Made by a program: the position numbers and the translations under genes | The notes under the pieces: model-generated | The model's input: the letters and a program-made list of their open reading frames with translations, nothing else | Told to the model about the DNA's origin: nothing | Database searches by the model: none | In this document: positions 23,082-32,700 of the stretch, piece after piece | Numbering within the stretch: position 1 is the stretch's first letter | How the letters are laid out: every line of letters starts with the position of its first letter | DNA from: Gammaproteobacteria bacterium HGW-Gammaproteobacteria-3 | GTDB lineage: Bacteria > Pseudomonadota > Gammaproteobacteria > Methylococcales > Methylomonadaceae | DNA: 33,052 nt | Assembly: GCA_002843155.1 (NCBI GenBank) | Contig: PGZD01000028.1 | Coordinates: 1-33,052, forward strand | Direction of reading: 5' to 3'

Positions 23082-23687
23082 ATGATGTTGTCAACGATTA
23101 AAACTTTACCCGGACGCGACACGCCGATGCCCGTAAGCAATCGGCATTATGTCAACGGCCATCCGATTTTACCGCCTTTTCCCGCACATTTACACGAGGC
23201 GTTGTTCGGGATCGGCTGCTTTTGGGGGGCGGAGAAGAAATTCTGGCAAATACCCGGCGTCTTCAGCACCGCAGTAGGTTTCAGCGGCGGCGATACGCCC
23301 AACCCCACTTATGATGAAGTTTGCAGCGGTCTGACCGGTCATGCCGAAGTCGTTAAAATCGTATTCGATCCCGCCATGCTGGCTTATGAAAAGCTGTTGA
23401 CAGACTTCTGGCAGTCACACAATCCGACCCAGGGTATGCGGCAGGGCAATGATTGTGGCACGCAATACCGTTCTTGTATTTATTTTTATAGCCCGGAACA
23501 AGAGCAGGCGGCTTTTGCCACCCGTGACAATTATCAAAGCCGCCTGACGCAAGCAGGTTACGGGATGATCACGACGCAAATTCTGGCGGCGGATATTTTT
23601 TATTATGCCGAGGATTATCATCAACAATATTTGGCTAAAAACCCGCAAGGCTATTGCGGACTCGGCGGTTTGCCCGTGTCTTTTTAA
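23082..23687 (+). CDS. msrA: Peptide methionine sulfoxide reductase MsrA
   Basis: The protein is 201 residues, or 200 from the second ATG (23085). The catalytic loop is G-C-F-W-G ([12 protein letters not shown]). It contains [12 protein letters not shown] and [18 protein letters not shown]. The C-terminal [18 protein letters not shown] holds the recycling Cys. The N-terminal extension ([20 protein letters not shown]) matches E. coli MsrA. It reduces methionine-S-sulfoxide in proteins using thioredoxin. Its divergent neighbour hslO is another oxidation-defence gene. Confidence 0.96.
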   Translation: MMLSTIKTLPGRDTPMPVSNRHYVNGHPILPPFPAHLHEALFGIGCFWGAEKKFWQIPGVFSTAVGFSGGDTPNPTYDEVCSGLTGHAEVVKIVFDPAMLAYEKLLTDFWQSHNPTQGMRQGNDCGTQYRSCIYFYSPEQEQAAFATRDNYQSRLTQAGYGMITTQILAADIFYYAEDYHQQYLAKNPQGYCGLGGLPVSF

Positions 23688-23692
23688 ACAGG

Positions 23693-23718
23693 CAAAAAAA
23701 AGCGGCTTAAAAGCCGCT
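23693..23718 (-). terminator. Hairpin with A/T-run after msrA
   Basis: AGCGGCTT (23701-23708) pairs exactly with AAGCCGCT (23711-23718). Eight As (23693-23700) precede it, so a classic T-run exists only for minus-strand transcripts. On the plus strand it may still close the msrA message. Confidence 0.6.
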
Positions 23719-23926
23719 TAAAAAGGATATTTAGGAAGAATATAACGCAACTTTTAGCTGTAGAAAAGTTAGGTTAATAATAGCAACAGATACTGCAAAT
23801 AAAAATGTGACATATTGTCGCAGTTGAATTACGCGTCCAAATCGGCTATTAATCTTCTGCTGCGCGCGTATTCCTTTTCGGGCAGCGCCCCACCTTTTCC
23901 TATTGATAGCGGGACTGTTCAGCCTT

Positions 23927-25345
23927 ATGTTCTCAAATGTTTTACCCAAAACCGAAATATCCTCCCGGCAAAATCTCAAATGGCTGTTCATACTCAGGAA
24001 TCTGATGCTTGCCAGCGAAGCCATACTGATCATTATTTCCACTCACGGCCTCAGTATCCGCCTGCCCCAGGAACAACTGTGGCTGGTTGTGCTGTCGATC
24101 GGCTCGGTCAATCTGTATACCTGGATGCGCTTGCAAACCGAAGATCCGGTCAGCGAACTGGAAATTTTTTCACAACTGGTTATCGATGTATTGGGTATCA
24201 CCGCTTTATTGTACCTGACCGGCGGCGCCTCCAATCCCATCATTTGGGTGTTTTTGTTGCCGTTGATTATAACCGCCATTATGTTGCCGCACGCATATGC
24301 CTGGTATATGGTTATTTTGACCACTTCCATGTATACGATACTGATCGGCTATAACCTGCCTCTACCTTCTATAGAACCGCATATGCCGATGATGGCGCCC
24401 GACATCGATCTTTCGGCATTGCCGGTAGCGGGCATGAGCCGTTCCAGCCTGGCTCATTACCAGATGTTGATCAAAGCCCATGAACTGGAAGACCAGCATT
24501 ATTTCAACCTGCATCTTTTCGGCATGTGGTTCGGTTTTGTCTTCAGTGCCGGTCTCGTGGCTTTTTTCGTCATCGAACTGGCCAAGGTGCTCAGGGATCA
24601 GGAACGTTATCTGGCTGAAGCGCGCGAGAACGCATTGCGCGACGAACGCGTGGTGGCGTTGGGCACATTGGCCGCGAGCGCCGCGCACGACATCAGCACG
24701 CCCTTGGGCACCATTGCCATTGTCGCTCATGAACTGGAAAATGAGTACCCGATTCATCGTTTCCCGGATTTGCATGAAAAAACCTTGATCATGCAGCAGC
24801 AGATTAACCGCTGCAAGGAAACCTTGTCGGTGATGTCGGCCAGCGCCGGTGAAATGCGCGCGGAATCGGGCAAGATCATGTCAATGCTCGAATATCTCGA
24901 CGAAGTCATCAGTCAGTGGCGCACCCATAAACCCGAAACCAAACTCAGTTTGTCCATTACCCCCGGCCTGCCCGAACAAGGTAAAATAATCGCCGAGCGG
25001 ACCTTGACCCACGCCTTGATCAACATTCTCAATAACGCCGCCGAAGCCACCCCCGCAGAAAAGGGGCTGGAATTTCACGCTAGCTGGGATTTGACGCAAG
25101 CCACCCTGAAAATCCGCGATTTCGGCGAGGGAATGCCATCGGAAATTCTGGAGCTGGCCGGCAGCCATCCGGTTATCAGTAACAAGCTGGGACTGGGTGT
25201 CGGATTGTTTTTAACATGCAGCACTATCCGGCGCATGGGCGGCACCATAGACTTTTTTAATCTGGAATCCGGCGGCGCTTGCGTAGAAATAAAATTACCG
25301 CTACTAACTTTAAAGGAGACGCAAACGCATGAACCAGTCTATTGA
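23927..25345 (+). CDS. regB: RegB/PrrB-family redox sensor histidine kinase
   Basis: The protein is 472 residues from ATG 23927 (a TTG at 23903 is possible). Six predicted helices fill residues 15-220, and the quinone-sensing motif GGASNPIIW (99-107) corresponds to the GGxxNPF box of RegB. The kinase H-box AAHDISTPLGT has His254. Cys296 (INRCKETL) aligns with the redox-active cysteine of RegB. N-, G1- and G2-type ATP motifs follow (LINILNNAAEA, DFGEGM, GLGVGLFL). It phosphorylates RegA in response to quinone or redox state. The reading frame overlaps the regA gene by 17 bases. RegB/RegA systems often control respiration and denitrification genes, which makes the haem d1 cluster a candidate target. 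Confidence 0.93.
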   Translation: MFSNVLPKTEISSRQNLKWLFILRNLMLASEAILIIISTHGLSIRLPQEQLWLVVLSIGSVNLYTWMRLQTEDPVSELEIFSQLVIDVLGITALLYLTGGASNPIIWVFLLPLIITAIMLPHAYAWYMVILTTSMYTILIGYNLPLPSIEPHMPMMAPDIDLSALPVAGMSRSSLAHYQMLIKAHELEDQHYFNLHLFGMWFGFVFSAGLVAFFVIELAKVLRDQERYLAEARENALRDERVVALGTLAASAAHDISTPLGTIAIVAHELENEYPIHRFPDLHEKTLIMQQQINRCKETLSVMSASAGEMRAESGKIMSMLEYLDEVISQWRTHKPETKLSLSITPGLPEQGKIIAERTLTHALINILNNAAEATPAEKGLEFHASWDLTQATLKIRDFGEGMPSEILELAGSHPVISNKLGLGVGLFLTCSTIRRMGGTIDFFNLESGGACVEIKLPLLTLKETQTHEPVY

Positions 25346-25874
25346 TAAACCCCGATTATTGCTGGTTGATGATGATGAGACTTTCTGCAAGGTATTGAAA
25401 AGCGCGCTGGAAAAGCGCGATTATGAAGTCATCGTCGCTAACGCGGTGGAAACCGGCATTGAACTGGCCGAGCAAATGGAGCCGGAATACGCCATTATCG
25501 ATTTACGCATCGGTTATCAGTCCGGATTGGAGCTGGTCAAAAAACTCATTTCTCTGGACGGTAACACACAAATCGTCATGCTGACCGGTTTCGCCAGCAT
25601 CGCGACGGCGGTAGAGGCCATCAAACTGGGCGCTATCCATTATCTCACCAAACCGGCCAATGCCGATGAAATAGTCAGCGCCCTGCACAAAAACGAAGGC
25701 GACCCGTCTATCGCCATCAGCGAAAATCCATTATCCATCAAACGCCTGGAGTGGGAGCATTTGCAGAAAGTGCTGATGCAGCACGACGGCAATATTTCCG
25801 CCGCCGCGCGGGCGCTGAATATGCACCGCCGCACCTTACAAAGAAAACTCGACAAACGGCCGGTGAGAGAATAA
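25329..25874 (+). CDS. regA: RegA/PrrA-family response regulator
   Basis: The protein is 181 residues. The receiver domain has the acidic pair DDD near residues 14-16, phosphorylation site Asp58 (AIIDLRIG), conserved Thr (MLTGFASI) and Lys (YLTKPAN). A short linker leads to a Fis-type HTH that is almost the family consensus: GNISAAARALNMHRRTLQRK. Start ATG 25329 overlaps the end of regB by 17 bases, so the pair is co-translated. It binds DNA directly without sigma54 (no AAA domain). Confidence 0.95.
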   Translation: MNQSIDKPRLLLVDDDETFCKVLKSALEKRDYEVIVANAVETGIELAEQMEPEYAIIDLRIGYQSGLELVKKLISLDGNTQIVMLTGFASIATAVEAIKLGAIHYLTKPANADEIVSALHKNEGDPSIAISENPLSIKRLEWEHLQKVLMQHDGNISAAARALNMHRRTLQRKLDKRPVRE

Positions 25875-25896
25875 TTGCAGTGCCGCTTTGTTGTTT

Positions 25897-26700
25897 TCAG
25901 CGTTTTTTCAGCTCGCGTTTGGCCTCATCCCACAGACCATCGAGCTCCGCCAGTTCGCAATCGCGCAAACACCGCCCGGAGGCCTGGATTTGGCGTTCGA
26001 TGTATTGAAACCTTGCCGAAAATTTTTTGGTGCTCTCGCGCAGCGCTATTTCCGGGTTGACTTTTAAATGCCGCGCGAGGTTGACGACTACCAGCAATAA
26101 ATCGCCGACTTCTTCCTGGATATGCGCCTGATCGCCCGACTCCCAAGCCTCCTTGACTTCGTCCAGCTCTTCCAATACTTTGTCGAAAACCGGCGCAACG
26201 TAGGGCCAGTCGAAGCCATGACTGGCCGCGCGGTTCTGGATTTTTTCACATTGCAGCAGCGCCGGAAGATTACCGGGGATGCCATCGAGCACGCTGTCGG
26301 GCAAGGCGCCCGAGCGCTTGCCCCGGCGCTCTTCCTCTTTGGCCAGCTCCCATGCCCGTTTGTGCTCGGCTTCGTCCCGGTATTTCACTTCGGAAAATAT
26401 ATGCGGATGCCGCCTGATCAGCTTTTCGCCAATCCCGGCGGCCACTTGCTCAAAATCAAACAAACCTTGCTCTTCGGCAATACGCGCATGAAACACCACT
26501 TGTAATAACAAATCACCCAGCTCCAGACGCAAGTCGTCCGGATCATTACGCTCGATGGCGTCGGCCACTTCATAGGCTTCTTCAATCGTATATGGAATCA
26601 GACTGTAAAAATCCTGCTTCAGATCCCAGACGCAGCCGCCATCGGGTGAGCGCAGGCGCGCCATGATCGCCAATAATTTTTCGGTATGCGCTAAAGTCAA
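25897..26700 (-). CDS. mazG: MazG nucleoside triphosphate pyrophosphohydrolase
   Basis: This full-length, two-domain MazG has 267 residues. Start TTG 26700 overlaps the preceding stop (TTGA). It is supported because the family begins a dozen residues before IMARLRSPDGGCVWDLKQ. Each domain has the EExxE metal motif: TIEEAYEVADAIER and EELDEVKEAW, with DLLLVVVNLARHLKV following in the second. It hydrolyses NTPs and dNTPs to monophosphates, and may cleanse damaged nucleotides or lower ppGpp. It is convergent with regA and co-oriented with the PfkB kinase upstream. Confidence 0.93.
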   Translation of the reverse strand: MTLAHTEKLLAIMARLRSPDGGCVWDLKQDFYSLIPYTIEEAYEVADAIERNDPDDLRLELGDLLLQVVFHARIAEEQGLFDFEQVAAGIGEKLIRRHPHIFSEVKYRDEAEHKRAWELAKEEERRGKRSGALPDSVLDGIPGNLPALLQCEKIQNRAASHGFDWPYVAPVFDKVLEELDEVKEAWESGDQAHIQEEVGDLLLVVVNLARHLKVNPEIALRESTKKFSARFQYIERQIQASGRCLRDCELAELDGLWDEAKRELKKR

Positions 26701-27629
26701 AATGAAGAACCGAAACTGTCTTTATAGCGTTGTTTAAAAGCCGTCAGCGTAAACCCGTGATTCTGGGTGCCATGATGTTCGATTTTAATCGCACCCATCA
26801 GTGAGGCGATTCTGCCGGTCACGCTCCAGTCCAATTCATTGCTCAAGCCGTACAGCAAGCCAGCCCGATAGGCATCACCGCAACCGGTCGGGTCGAGTAG
26901 CGCAGAAGGTTTGGCGGCCGGAATATCGATACACTCGCCCTGGGTATAAATTTTTGAGCCGTTGGCGCCGAGCGTGATAATCAGTGCTTCAACATGATCC
27001 GCCAACTCTTCCAGGTTCAATCCGGTACGCTCCTGCATCAATTCGGATTCATAGTCGTTCAGCGTCACCCAGGTAGCGAGATCCAGAAACTTCAACAGCT
27101 CTTCGCCGCTGAACATCGGCATACCCTGGCCCGGATCGAAAATAAACGGAATTCCGAGTTCCGCGAATTGCGCGGCGTGCTGCTGCATTCCGTCTTTTCC
27201 ATCCGGCGAAACGATGCCGAGCGTGATCGAGGTATTGGCCGGAACGGCATTCAGATGTGAAAAATTCATCGCACCGGGATGAAAAGCCGTGATTTGATTG
27301 TCTTCTTCATCCGTGGTGATATAGGCCTGACCGGTATAGTTGTCATCCAGGATACGGATATATTCGCTGGACAATCCGCACTGGCACAACCATTGGGCAT
27401 AAGGCTCGAAATCATGGCCGACGGTAGCCATGATCAAAGGCTCTTCATCCAGTAATTTCAGGTTATAGGCAATATTACCGGCACAGCCGCCGTATTCCCG
27501 GCGCATGACCGGGACCAAAAAAGAGACATTCAGTATATGAACTTTTTCCGGCAGGATATGGTTTCTGAATTTATCATGAAATACCATAATGGTATCGTAA
27601 GCCATGGAACCGCATATCAACACACTCAT
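26697..27629 (-). CDS. PfkB-family carbohydrate/nucleoside kinase
   Basis: The protein is 310 residues. The C-terminal PfkB signature DPTGCGDAYRAGLLYG carries the catalytic Asp and anion hole. The N-terminal glycine pair YGGCAGNIAYNL contacts substrate. The closest type is the adenosine kinase/ribokinase-like PfkB found in many proteobacteria, but the substrate is not visible. The N-terminus MSVLICGSMAYDTIMVFHDK fits the start at 27629. It lies four bases in overlap with mazG, so the genes are coupled. Confidence 0.88.
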   Translation of the reverse strand: MSVLICGSMAYDTIMVFHDKFRNHILPEKVHILNVSFLVPVMRREYGGCAGNIAYNLKLLDEEPLIMATVGHDFEPYAQWLCQCGLSSEYIRILDDNYTGQAYITTDEEDNQITAFHPGAMNFSHLNAVPANTSITLGIVSPDGKDGMQQHAAQFAELGIPFIFDPGQGMPMFSGEELLKFLDLATWVTLNDYESELMQERTGLNLEELADHVEALIITLGANGSKIYTQGECIDIPAAKPSALLDPTGCGDAYRAGLLYGLSNELDWSVTGRIASLMGAIKIEHHGTQNHGFTLTAFKQRYKDSFGSSF

Positions 27630-27644
27630 AAACCTTTACGTCCT

Positions 27645-28007
27645 CTAAAAAAATAAAATCAATATCCAGGTGACGGCCGCCCAAAACAGCGCCAGCAAGA
27701 CTGCCGCCGAACCAATGTCCTTGGCCCGCCCAGACAATTCATGATGTTCAAAACCGACACGGTCAACCACGGCCTCGACCGCTGAATTGAGTAATTCGAC
27801 CAACAGCACCAGCACCATGCTGCCGATCAACAGCAATTTGTCGATGGCCGTCTCGCCCAGCCAAAGCGCCAGCGGCGTGGTTACCAGAAACAGGTAGACT
27901 TCTTGCCTGAAGGCTTCTTCATGTTCCCAAGTGGCTTTAAAGCCCGCGCAGGAAAAGAAAAAAGCGTTAACGATGCGTTTAAAACCTTTTGCGTTTTGAT
28001 GTGCCAT
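27645..28007 (-). CDS. dgkA: Diacylglycerol kinase DgkA
   Basis: ATG 28007 gives 120 residues, the usual DgkA length (E. coli 122). An upstream in-frame start at 28061 would add an atypical N-terminus. It has three transmembrane helices. The signature motif is VLLVELLNSAVEAVVDR, with catalytic Glu in RxEVYLF...EHEEAFRQEVYLFL. It phosphorylates diacylglycerol from membrane-derived oligosaccharide synthesis. It ends 16 bases before the PfkB-kinase gene start. An inverted repeat (AACCTGAG/CTCAGGTT, 28033-28052) lies upstream. Confidence 0.94.
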   Translation of the reverse strand: MAHQNAKGFKRIVNAFFFSCAGFKATWEHEEAFRQEVYLFLVTTPLALWLGETAIDKLLLIGSMVLVLLVELLNSAVEAVVDRVGFEHHELSGRAKDIGSAAVLLALFWAAVTWILILFF

Positions 28008-28032
28008 TATTTCACTATTAATTTGTTGACCC

Positions 28033-28052
28033 AACCTGAGGTTACTCAGGTT
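28033..28052. promoter_or_regulatory. 8-bp inverted repeat upstream of dgkA
   Basis: AACCTGAG (28033-28040) and CTCAGGTT (28045-28052) form a short hairpin in the presumed dgkA leader on the minus strand. It could be an operator or an RNA stem. Confidence 0.35.
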
Positions 28053-28205
28053 CATTGTCAATTTAATTACAACCTTCAGATTTTTATGAAAGAATTAAAA
28101 AGAATTTTACAAGTTTTTGATTTACATCGATTAAAAAACGGAGTTAATTTTATGCGATGAAACAAAAGCCAACAAAGTCAATTTATTGGAGCGTTTCTCC
28201 AATGT

Positions 28206-28251
28206 TTATCCCCAATGTTATCCACAGATTTTGTGGATAAATTTATCCCAC
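28206..28251. other. Cluster of DnaA boxes
   Basis: Within about 45 bases lie TTATCCCCA (28206-28214), the consensus TTATCCACA (28218-28226), its exact inverse TGTGGATAA (28232-28240) and TTATCCCAC starting at 28243. Another variant, TTATACACA, is found near 28648 upstream of gcvH. The neighbouring 28060-28160 is AT-rich. This could be a DnaA-binding regulatory or replication-related locus. The stem of the two perfect boxes could also end the gcvH transcript. Confidence 0.55.
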
Positions 28252-28626
28252 AATCATTTCACCGTAAGCAAAAGCATCCATTAGAACATCCAATTCGGTC
28301 AAATCATCGGCTTTAAGACAAAACAGCCAGGCTTCATAGGCATCGTCGTTGACTTTTTCAGGCGCCTCGATGATCGCCTCATTGACAGCGACCACTTCTC
28401 CGGTAACAGGACTGAACAAGTCCGAAGCGGTTTTGACCGATTCGACCACCGCACATTGTTGGCCCACCTGTAATTGTTGCCCTACCGCAGGTAATTCGAT
28501 AAAAACCAGATCCCCGAGTTCAGCTTGGGCAAAATCCGTTATGCCAACCCGAACAAGGTTGTCGTCTTCAAGTTTTGCCCATTCATGGGTTTTCGCATAT
28601 TTTAAATTTTCCGGTAAACTGTCCAT
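28243..28626 (-). CDS. gcvH: Glycine cleavage system H protein
   Basis: This is a full-length 127-residue lipoyl carrier protein. The lipoylation Lys is in VESVKTASD, and the fold is supported by KYAKTHEWAKLEDDNLVRVG at the start and VNEAIIEAPEKVNDDAYEAW later. It shuttles the aminomethyl group among GcvP, GcvT and the L protein. No gcvT or gcvP is present in this window. It stands alone between the RND operon and dgkA. A cluster of DnaA boxes overlaps its 3' end. Confidence 0.95.
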   Translation of the reverse strand: MDSLPENLKYAKTHEWAKLEDDNLVRVGITDFAQAELGDLVFIELPAVGQQLQVGQQCAVVESVKTASDLFSPVTGEVVAVNEAIIEAPEKVNDDAYEAWLFCLKADDLTELDVLMDAFAYGEMIVG

Positions 28627-28684
28627 CTATATCCCCAATTAAGTTATACACAGCGCGGCTAATCCAAGAGCATTAAAGCATAAC

Positions 28685-29701
28685 GTGCAAGTTTTTAAAA
28701 ACAACAAAAATTCATCGCGCACACTCTTCATTACCAAGTCCGGTATCGTTCTTGGCTTGTTGACCCTGAATTTTATCACTGTCGCCGCTGACCACGACGA
28801 TCGAGCCGGTCTGTATCTGGACGCCGAAAGGCAGCTTTACGCAGGCTTACAAACCACAACCTTAGCGCCTTTTCAGTATATCCCCGAATTTTCCGCTTCC
28901 GGCGTCGCTCTGACTTTACAGCCTTTGTTTGACCTCCGAAACCGCTACAACAATGCCCGGGCGCAATATCAAAGCGCCCGGGCGCACTTGCTGCTGACGC
29001 GGCAAAACAGCGACCGGGCACGGCATTTGTATCGCAGCGGCACTGTCTCGCAACGTACTGTGCAAGAACAACAAGCGCAATGGCAGCAGGACAAGGCCCA
29101 GGTACAAGCTTTGCAACTGCAAGTCGAGGCCCTTTATAACGAAGCGGTATTGAACTGGGGCCAGGTGCTGGCCCAATTGTTTTTAGCGGATGACGCGGCG
29201 CCGCTGTCGCCTTATCTGTCCGGTCAAAAAGCTTTGTTACAGATTGCATTGCCCGCAGGTGAAACACTTACCGACGGCATCGAGCACATTGCCGTCAGCG
29301 CCACGGGTAACAGACGCGAGCAGCATCCGGCCCAATTCATGGCAAAGGCGCCGCAAACCGACGCGCTAACACAAGGCGAAAGCTATTTTTTCAGTGCCGA
29401 CCATGCCGCCATCAAAGCCGGTATGCGTTTAAGCGCCTGGATTCCCCGCCAACAACAGAAGACAACAGGCGTACTGATTCCAGGTTCGGCGCTGGTTTGG
29501 CATTTAGGCCAAGCCTTTGTTTATCGGCAAACCGGCGAAGACCTTTTTATCCGCCGCCCGGTCACGCATTTCATTCAAACTCACGGCGGCTATTTCATTC
29601 AGGACGGTCTCGCCCCCGGCGACAGGCTGGTCACAACCGGCGCGCAAATGTTGCTGTCGGAAGAATTTCGCGGCCAGATTCCCGATGAGGACGATGATTA
29701 A
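28685..29701 (+). CDS. RND efflux periplasmic adaptor-like protein
   Basis: The protein is 338 residues from GTG 28685. A signal peptide or anchor helix is near residues 18-35 (ITKSGIVLGLLTLNFITVAA). A coiled-coil hairpin follows (NNARAQYQSARAHLLLTRQN, then GTVSQRTVQEQQAQWQQDKA), and a beta-barrel/membrane-proximal part comes later (VLIPGSALVWHLGQAFVY, DGLAPGDRLVTTGAQMLLSE). I see little of the paired lipoyl half-motifs normal in HlyD/CusB proteins, so it is a reduced adaptor type. Its stop lies three bases before the pump gene. It should link the RND pump to an outer-membrane channel, which is not encoded here. Confidence 0.82.
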   Translation: MQVFKNNKNSSRTLFITKSGIVLGLLTLNFITVAADHDDRAGLYLDAERQLYAGLQTTTLAPFQYIPEFSASGVALTLQPLFDLRNRYNNARAQYQSARAHLLLTRQNSDRARHLYRSGTVSQRTVQEQQAQWQQDKAQVQALQLQVEALYNEAVLNWGQVLAQLFLADDAAPLSPYLSGQKALLQIALPAGETLTDGIEHIAVSATGNRREQHPAQFMAKAPQTDALTQGESYFFSADHAAIKAGMRLSAWIPRQQQKTTGVLIPGSALVWHLGQAFVYRQTGEDLFIRRPVTHFIQTHGGYFIQDGLAPGDRLVTTGAQMLLSEEFRGQIPDEDDD

Positions 29702-29704
29702 ACC

Positions 29705-32700
29705 ATGTTAGCCGCGCTGGTCCGTTTCGCTATCCGTTTTCACGGCATCGTCATCGCGCTGGCCTTGGTGCTGCTGGCTTATGGCAGTTACCGTTTCACC
29801 ACGGCAGGTCTGGATATTTTCCCCGAGTTCGCGCCTAAACAGATCATTGTTCAGACCGAAGCGTCCGGTTATTCTTCCGAGCAGGTCGAAGTATTGGTCA
29901 CCCGGCCCATCGAAAGCGCCATCAGTGGTCTGATCGGTCTGCGCTCGGTACGTTCGGAATCGATACAGGGTTTATCGGTCATCACCGCCCAGTTTGCTGA
30001 AGACAGCGATGTTTACCGCAACCGCCAGTTACTCGGCGAAAGGTTGACTCATCTGGTCAACGCACTCCCGCGCACTGTCGCTACGCCGGTAATGGCGCCC
30101 CTGTCTTCTTCTTCCGCAACCGTATTGACGGTCGGTTTGCATAGTGAAGACAAAGACTTAATGGCACTGCGCAACCTGGTTGACGGGACGCTCGTACCCC
30201 GATTGCTGGCCGTGCCCGGCGTGGCCGATGTCAATGTTTTCGGCGGCGGTGTGCAGCAATTACAGATACAGGTCGATCCTCTACGATTACAACGCTTTGA
30301 TCTGACCTTGAACGAAGTCATACTGGCCGCTACCGAAGCCGCCAATAGTCAGGGCGGCGGCTTTATCGAAAACAGCAATCAGCGTCTCACCGTACAAATC
30401 ACCGGGCATCCGATCAGGCCCGAACAATTCAATGACATCGTCATCAAACAAGTCCAGGGCCGTAAGCTCACGCTCGGCGCGGTCGCAACCATCACTTATG
30501 CGCCGGAACCTGCGATAGGCGCGGCGCAAATCATGGGTCATCCCGGCATTGTCCTGATGGTGATCGGCCAATACGGCGCCAATACTCTGGCAGTTTCGCG
30601 TCAGGTGGAAGACACATTAAAACAATTCGACACCCTGTTCAGTCAGCAAAACATCACTTTTTACCCGCATTTATTCCGTCCGGCCGACTATATCGAAACG
30701 TCTCTGGCCAATTTATCAGGACATTTGCTCATCGGCGGACTGTTTGTCGTGGTCATACTGTATGTATTCCTGCTCAACTTCCGTACCGCTTTTATCGCCG
30801 CTGTCGCCATTCCGTTGTCGCTGATCAGCGCCATCATTATTCTGCTCGAAACCGGCGTCAACCTGAACATTATGGTGTTGGGCGGCCTGGCCATTGCCTT
30901 GGGGGAAGTGGTCGATGACGCCATTATCGACACCGAAAATATTTACCGACGCTTACGCGAGAATCGTTTGATGGCCAGCCCTTTAGCCGCTGCCACCGTG
31001 GTTTACCGGGCCTCGCTGGAAGTGCGCGGCTCCGTGGTGTACGCCAGTTTCATCGTCGCGCTGGTGTTTGTACCGCTGTTGACTTTAGGCGGTGTGGCCG
31101 GACGGCTGTTTGCGCCATTGGGTTATTCTTACATACTGGCCATTTTAATGTCGCTGCTGGTGGCTCTGACGCTGACACCGGCCTTGTGCCATGTGCTACT
31201 GGGCAATAATACCCAAGCGCTCGATGATCCGCCGCTCATCCGTCACCTCAAGCCCTTGTACCGCTCGCTGCTGTTGATCAGTATCCGGCGGTTCAAACCG
31301 CTCATACTGATCAGTGTCGGATTTTTCGCGGCAGGATTGCTGGCTTTTTTCCGGCTGGACGGCCAATTTCTGCCCGACTTGCGCGAAGGCCATTACATTG
31401 TCCATACCAGCAGTATCCCCGGCACCTCGCTTAAAGAGTCGATACGCATGGGTAGTCGGCTGACCGAACAGTTTTTACAGACTCCCGGGATTGACTCGGT
31501 ATCGCAGTGGGCCGGGCGCGCAGAGCGCGGGGCCGACACTTACGGCAGCCATTACAGCGAATATGAAATCCGGCTCAAGCCTTTGTCGGGTGCAGGGCAA
31601 CAACAGGTTTTAACCCGCTTGCGCAAAGTTTTATCGACGTTTCCGGGAATTTTGTACGAAGCCAATACTTTTTTAACGGAACGGATCGATGAGACGCTGT
31701 CCGGCTATACTTCGCCGGTGGTCGTCAATGTGTACGGCAATGACTTGAAGCAACTGGACCAAACCGCCGACATCGTGGCAAAAATCATGCGCACATTGCC
31801 CGGAGCCAGCAGTGTGCAACTGCGTTCCCCGCCCGGCACGCCGTTAATGGAGGTACGCCTGCAACCCGAGCCCCTTAGCTTTTGGAATTTAAGACCGTCC
31901 GCCGTCATGGAGGTGCTTCAAAGCGCTTACGAAAGCCGGATTATCGGTGCTAATTTTCAAGACAACCGTAGCTATGCCATCGCAGTCACATTGCTGCCGG
32001 AATTTCGCCAGCAACCGGAAAAGCTCGCCAAACTGCCGCTACGCACACCGGACGGAATTCGGATCACCCTCGCTCAAGTCGCCGAAATCAAACACAGCGC
32101 CAGTCGTTACAATATCCTGCATCAGGACGGCAGGCGGCGGCAAACCATTACTTGCAACATTACCGGCCGGGATTACACAGCTTTCATGACGGAACTCAAA
32201 CGGCGTATAGCCAACGAAATTACCTTTCCCGAAGGCAGTTACCCCGAATTTACCGGCGCCGCTATCGAACAGGCGCACGCGCGGCGGAATTTGATGTTAC
32301 ATTCATTGTTGGCAGGTGCCTTTGTCCTGATTTTTATTTATATCGCCATTGGCAATGTGCGCAATGTTTTGCTCACCCTGGCCAATTTACCGTTTGCACT
32401 GATCGGCGGCGTCGCGGCTGTGCTTGCCACCGGATCACTACTATCGGTCGGCTCGATCGTCGGCTTCGTCACCTTGTTCGGCATTACCGTGCGCAACAGC
32501 ATCATGCTTGTATCGCATTATCAACATCTGGTCGCCATCGACGGCAAGCCCTGGAATATTGAAACCGCGCTTCAAGGCGCCCAGGAACGCCTGCCGTCAA
32601 TTTTGATGACGGCGCTGGTAACCGCGCTGGCGATGTTTCCAATCGCTTTTAACAGCGACAACCCCGGCCGCGAAATCATGGGTCCGATGGCCGCCATCAT

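Noticed and set aside
28206-28251. oriC call
   Set aside because: Gene context (gcvH, dgkA) is not that of known gammaproteobacterial origins and no dnaA, dnaN, rpmH or mnmG is seen. Reported only as a DnaA-box cluster.
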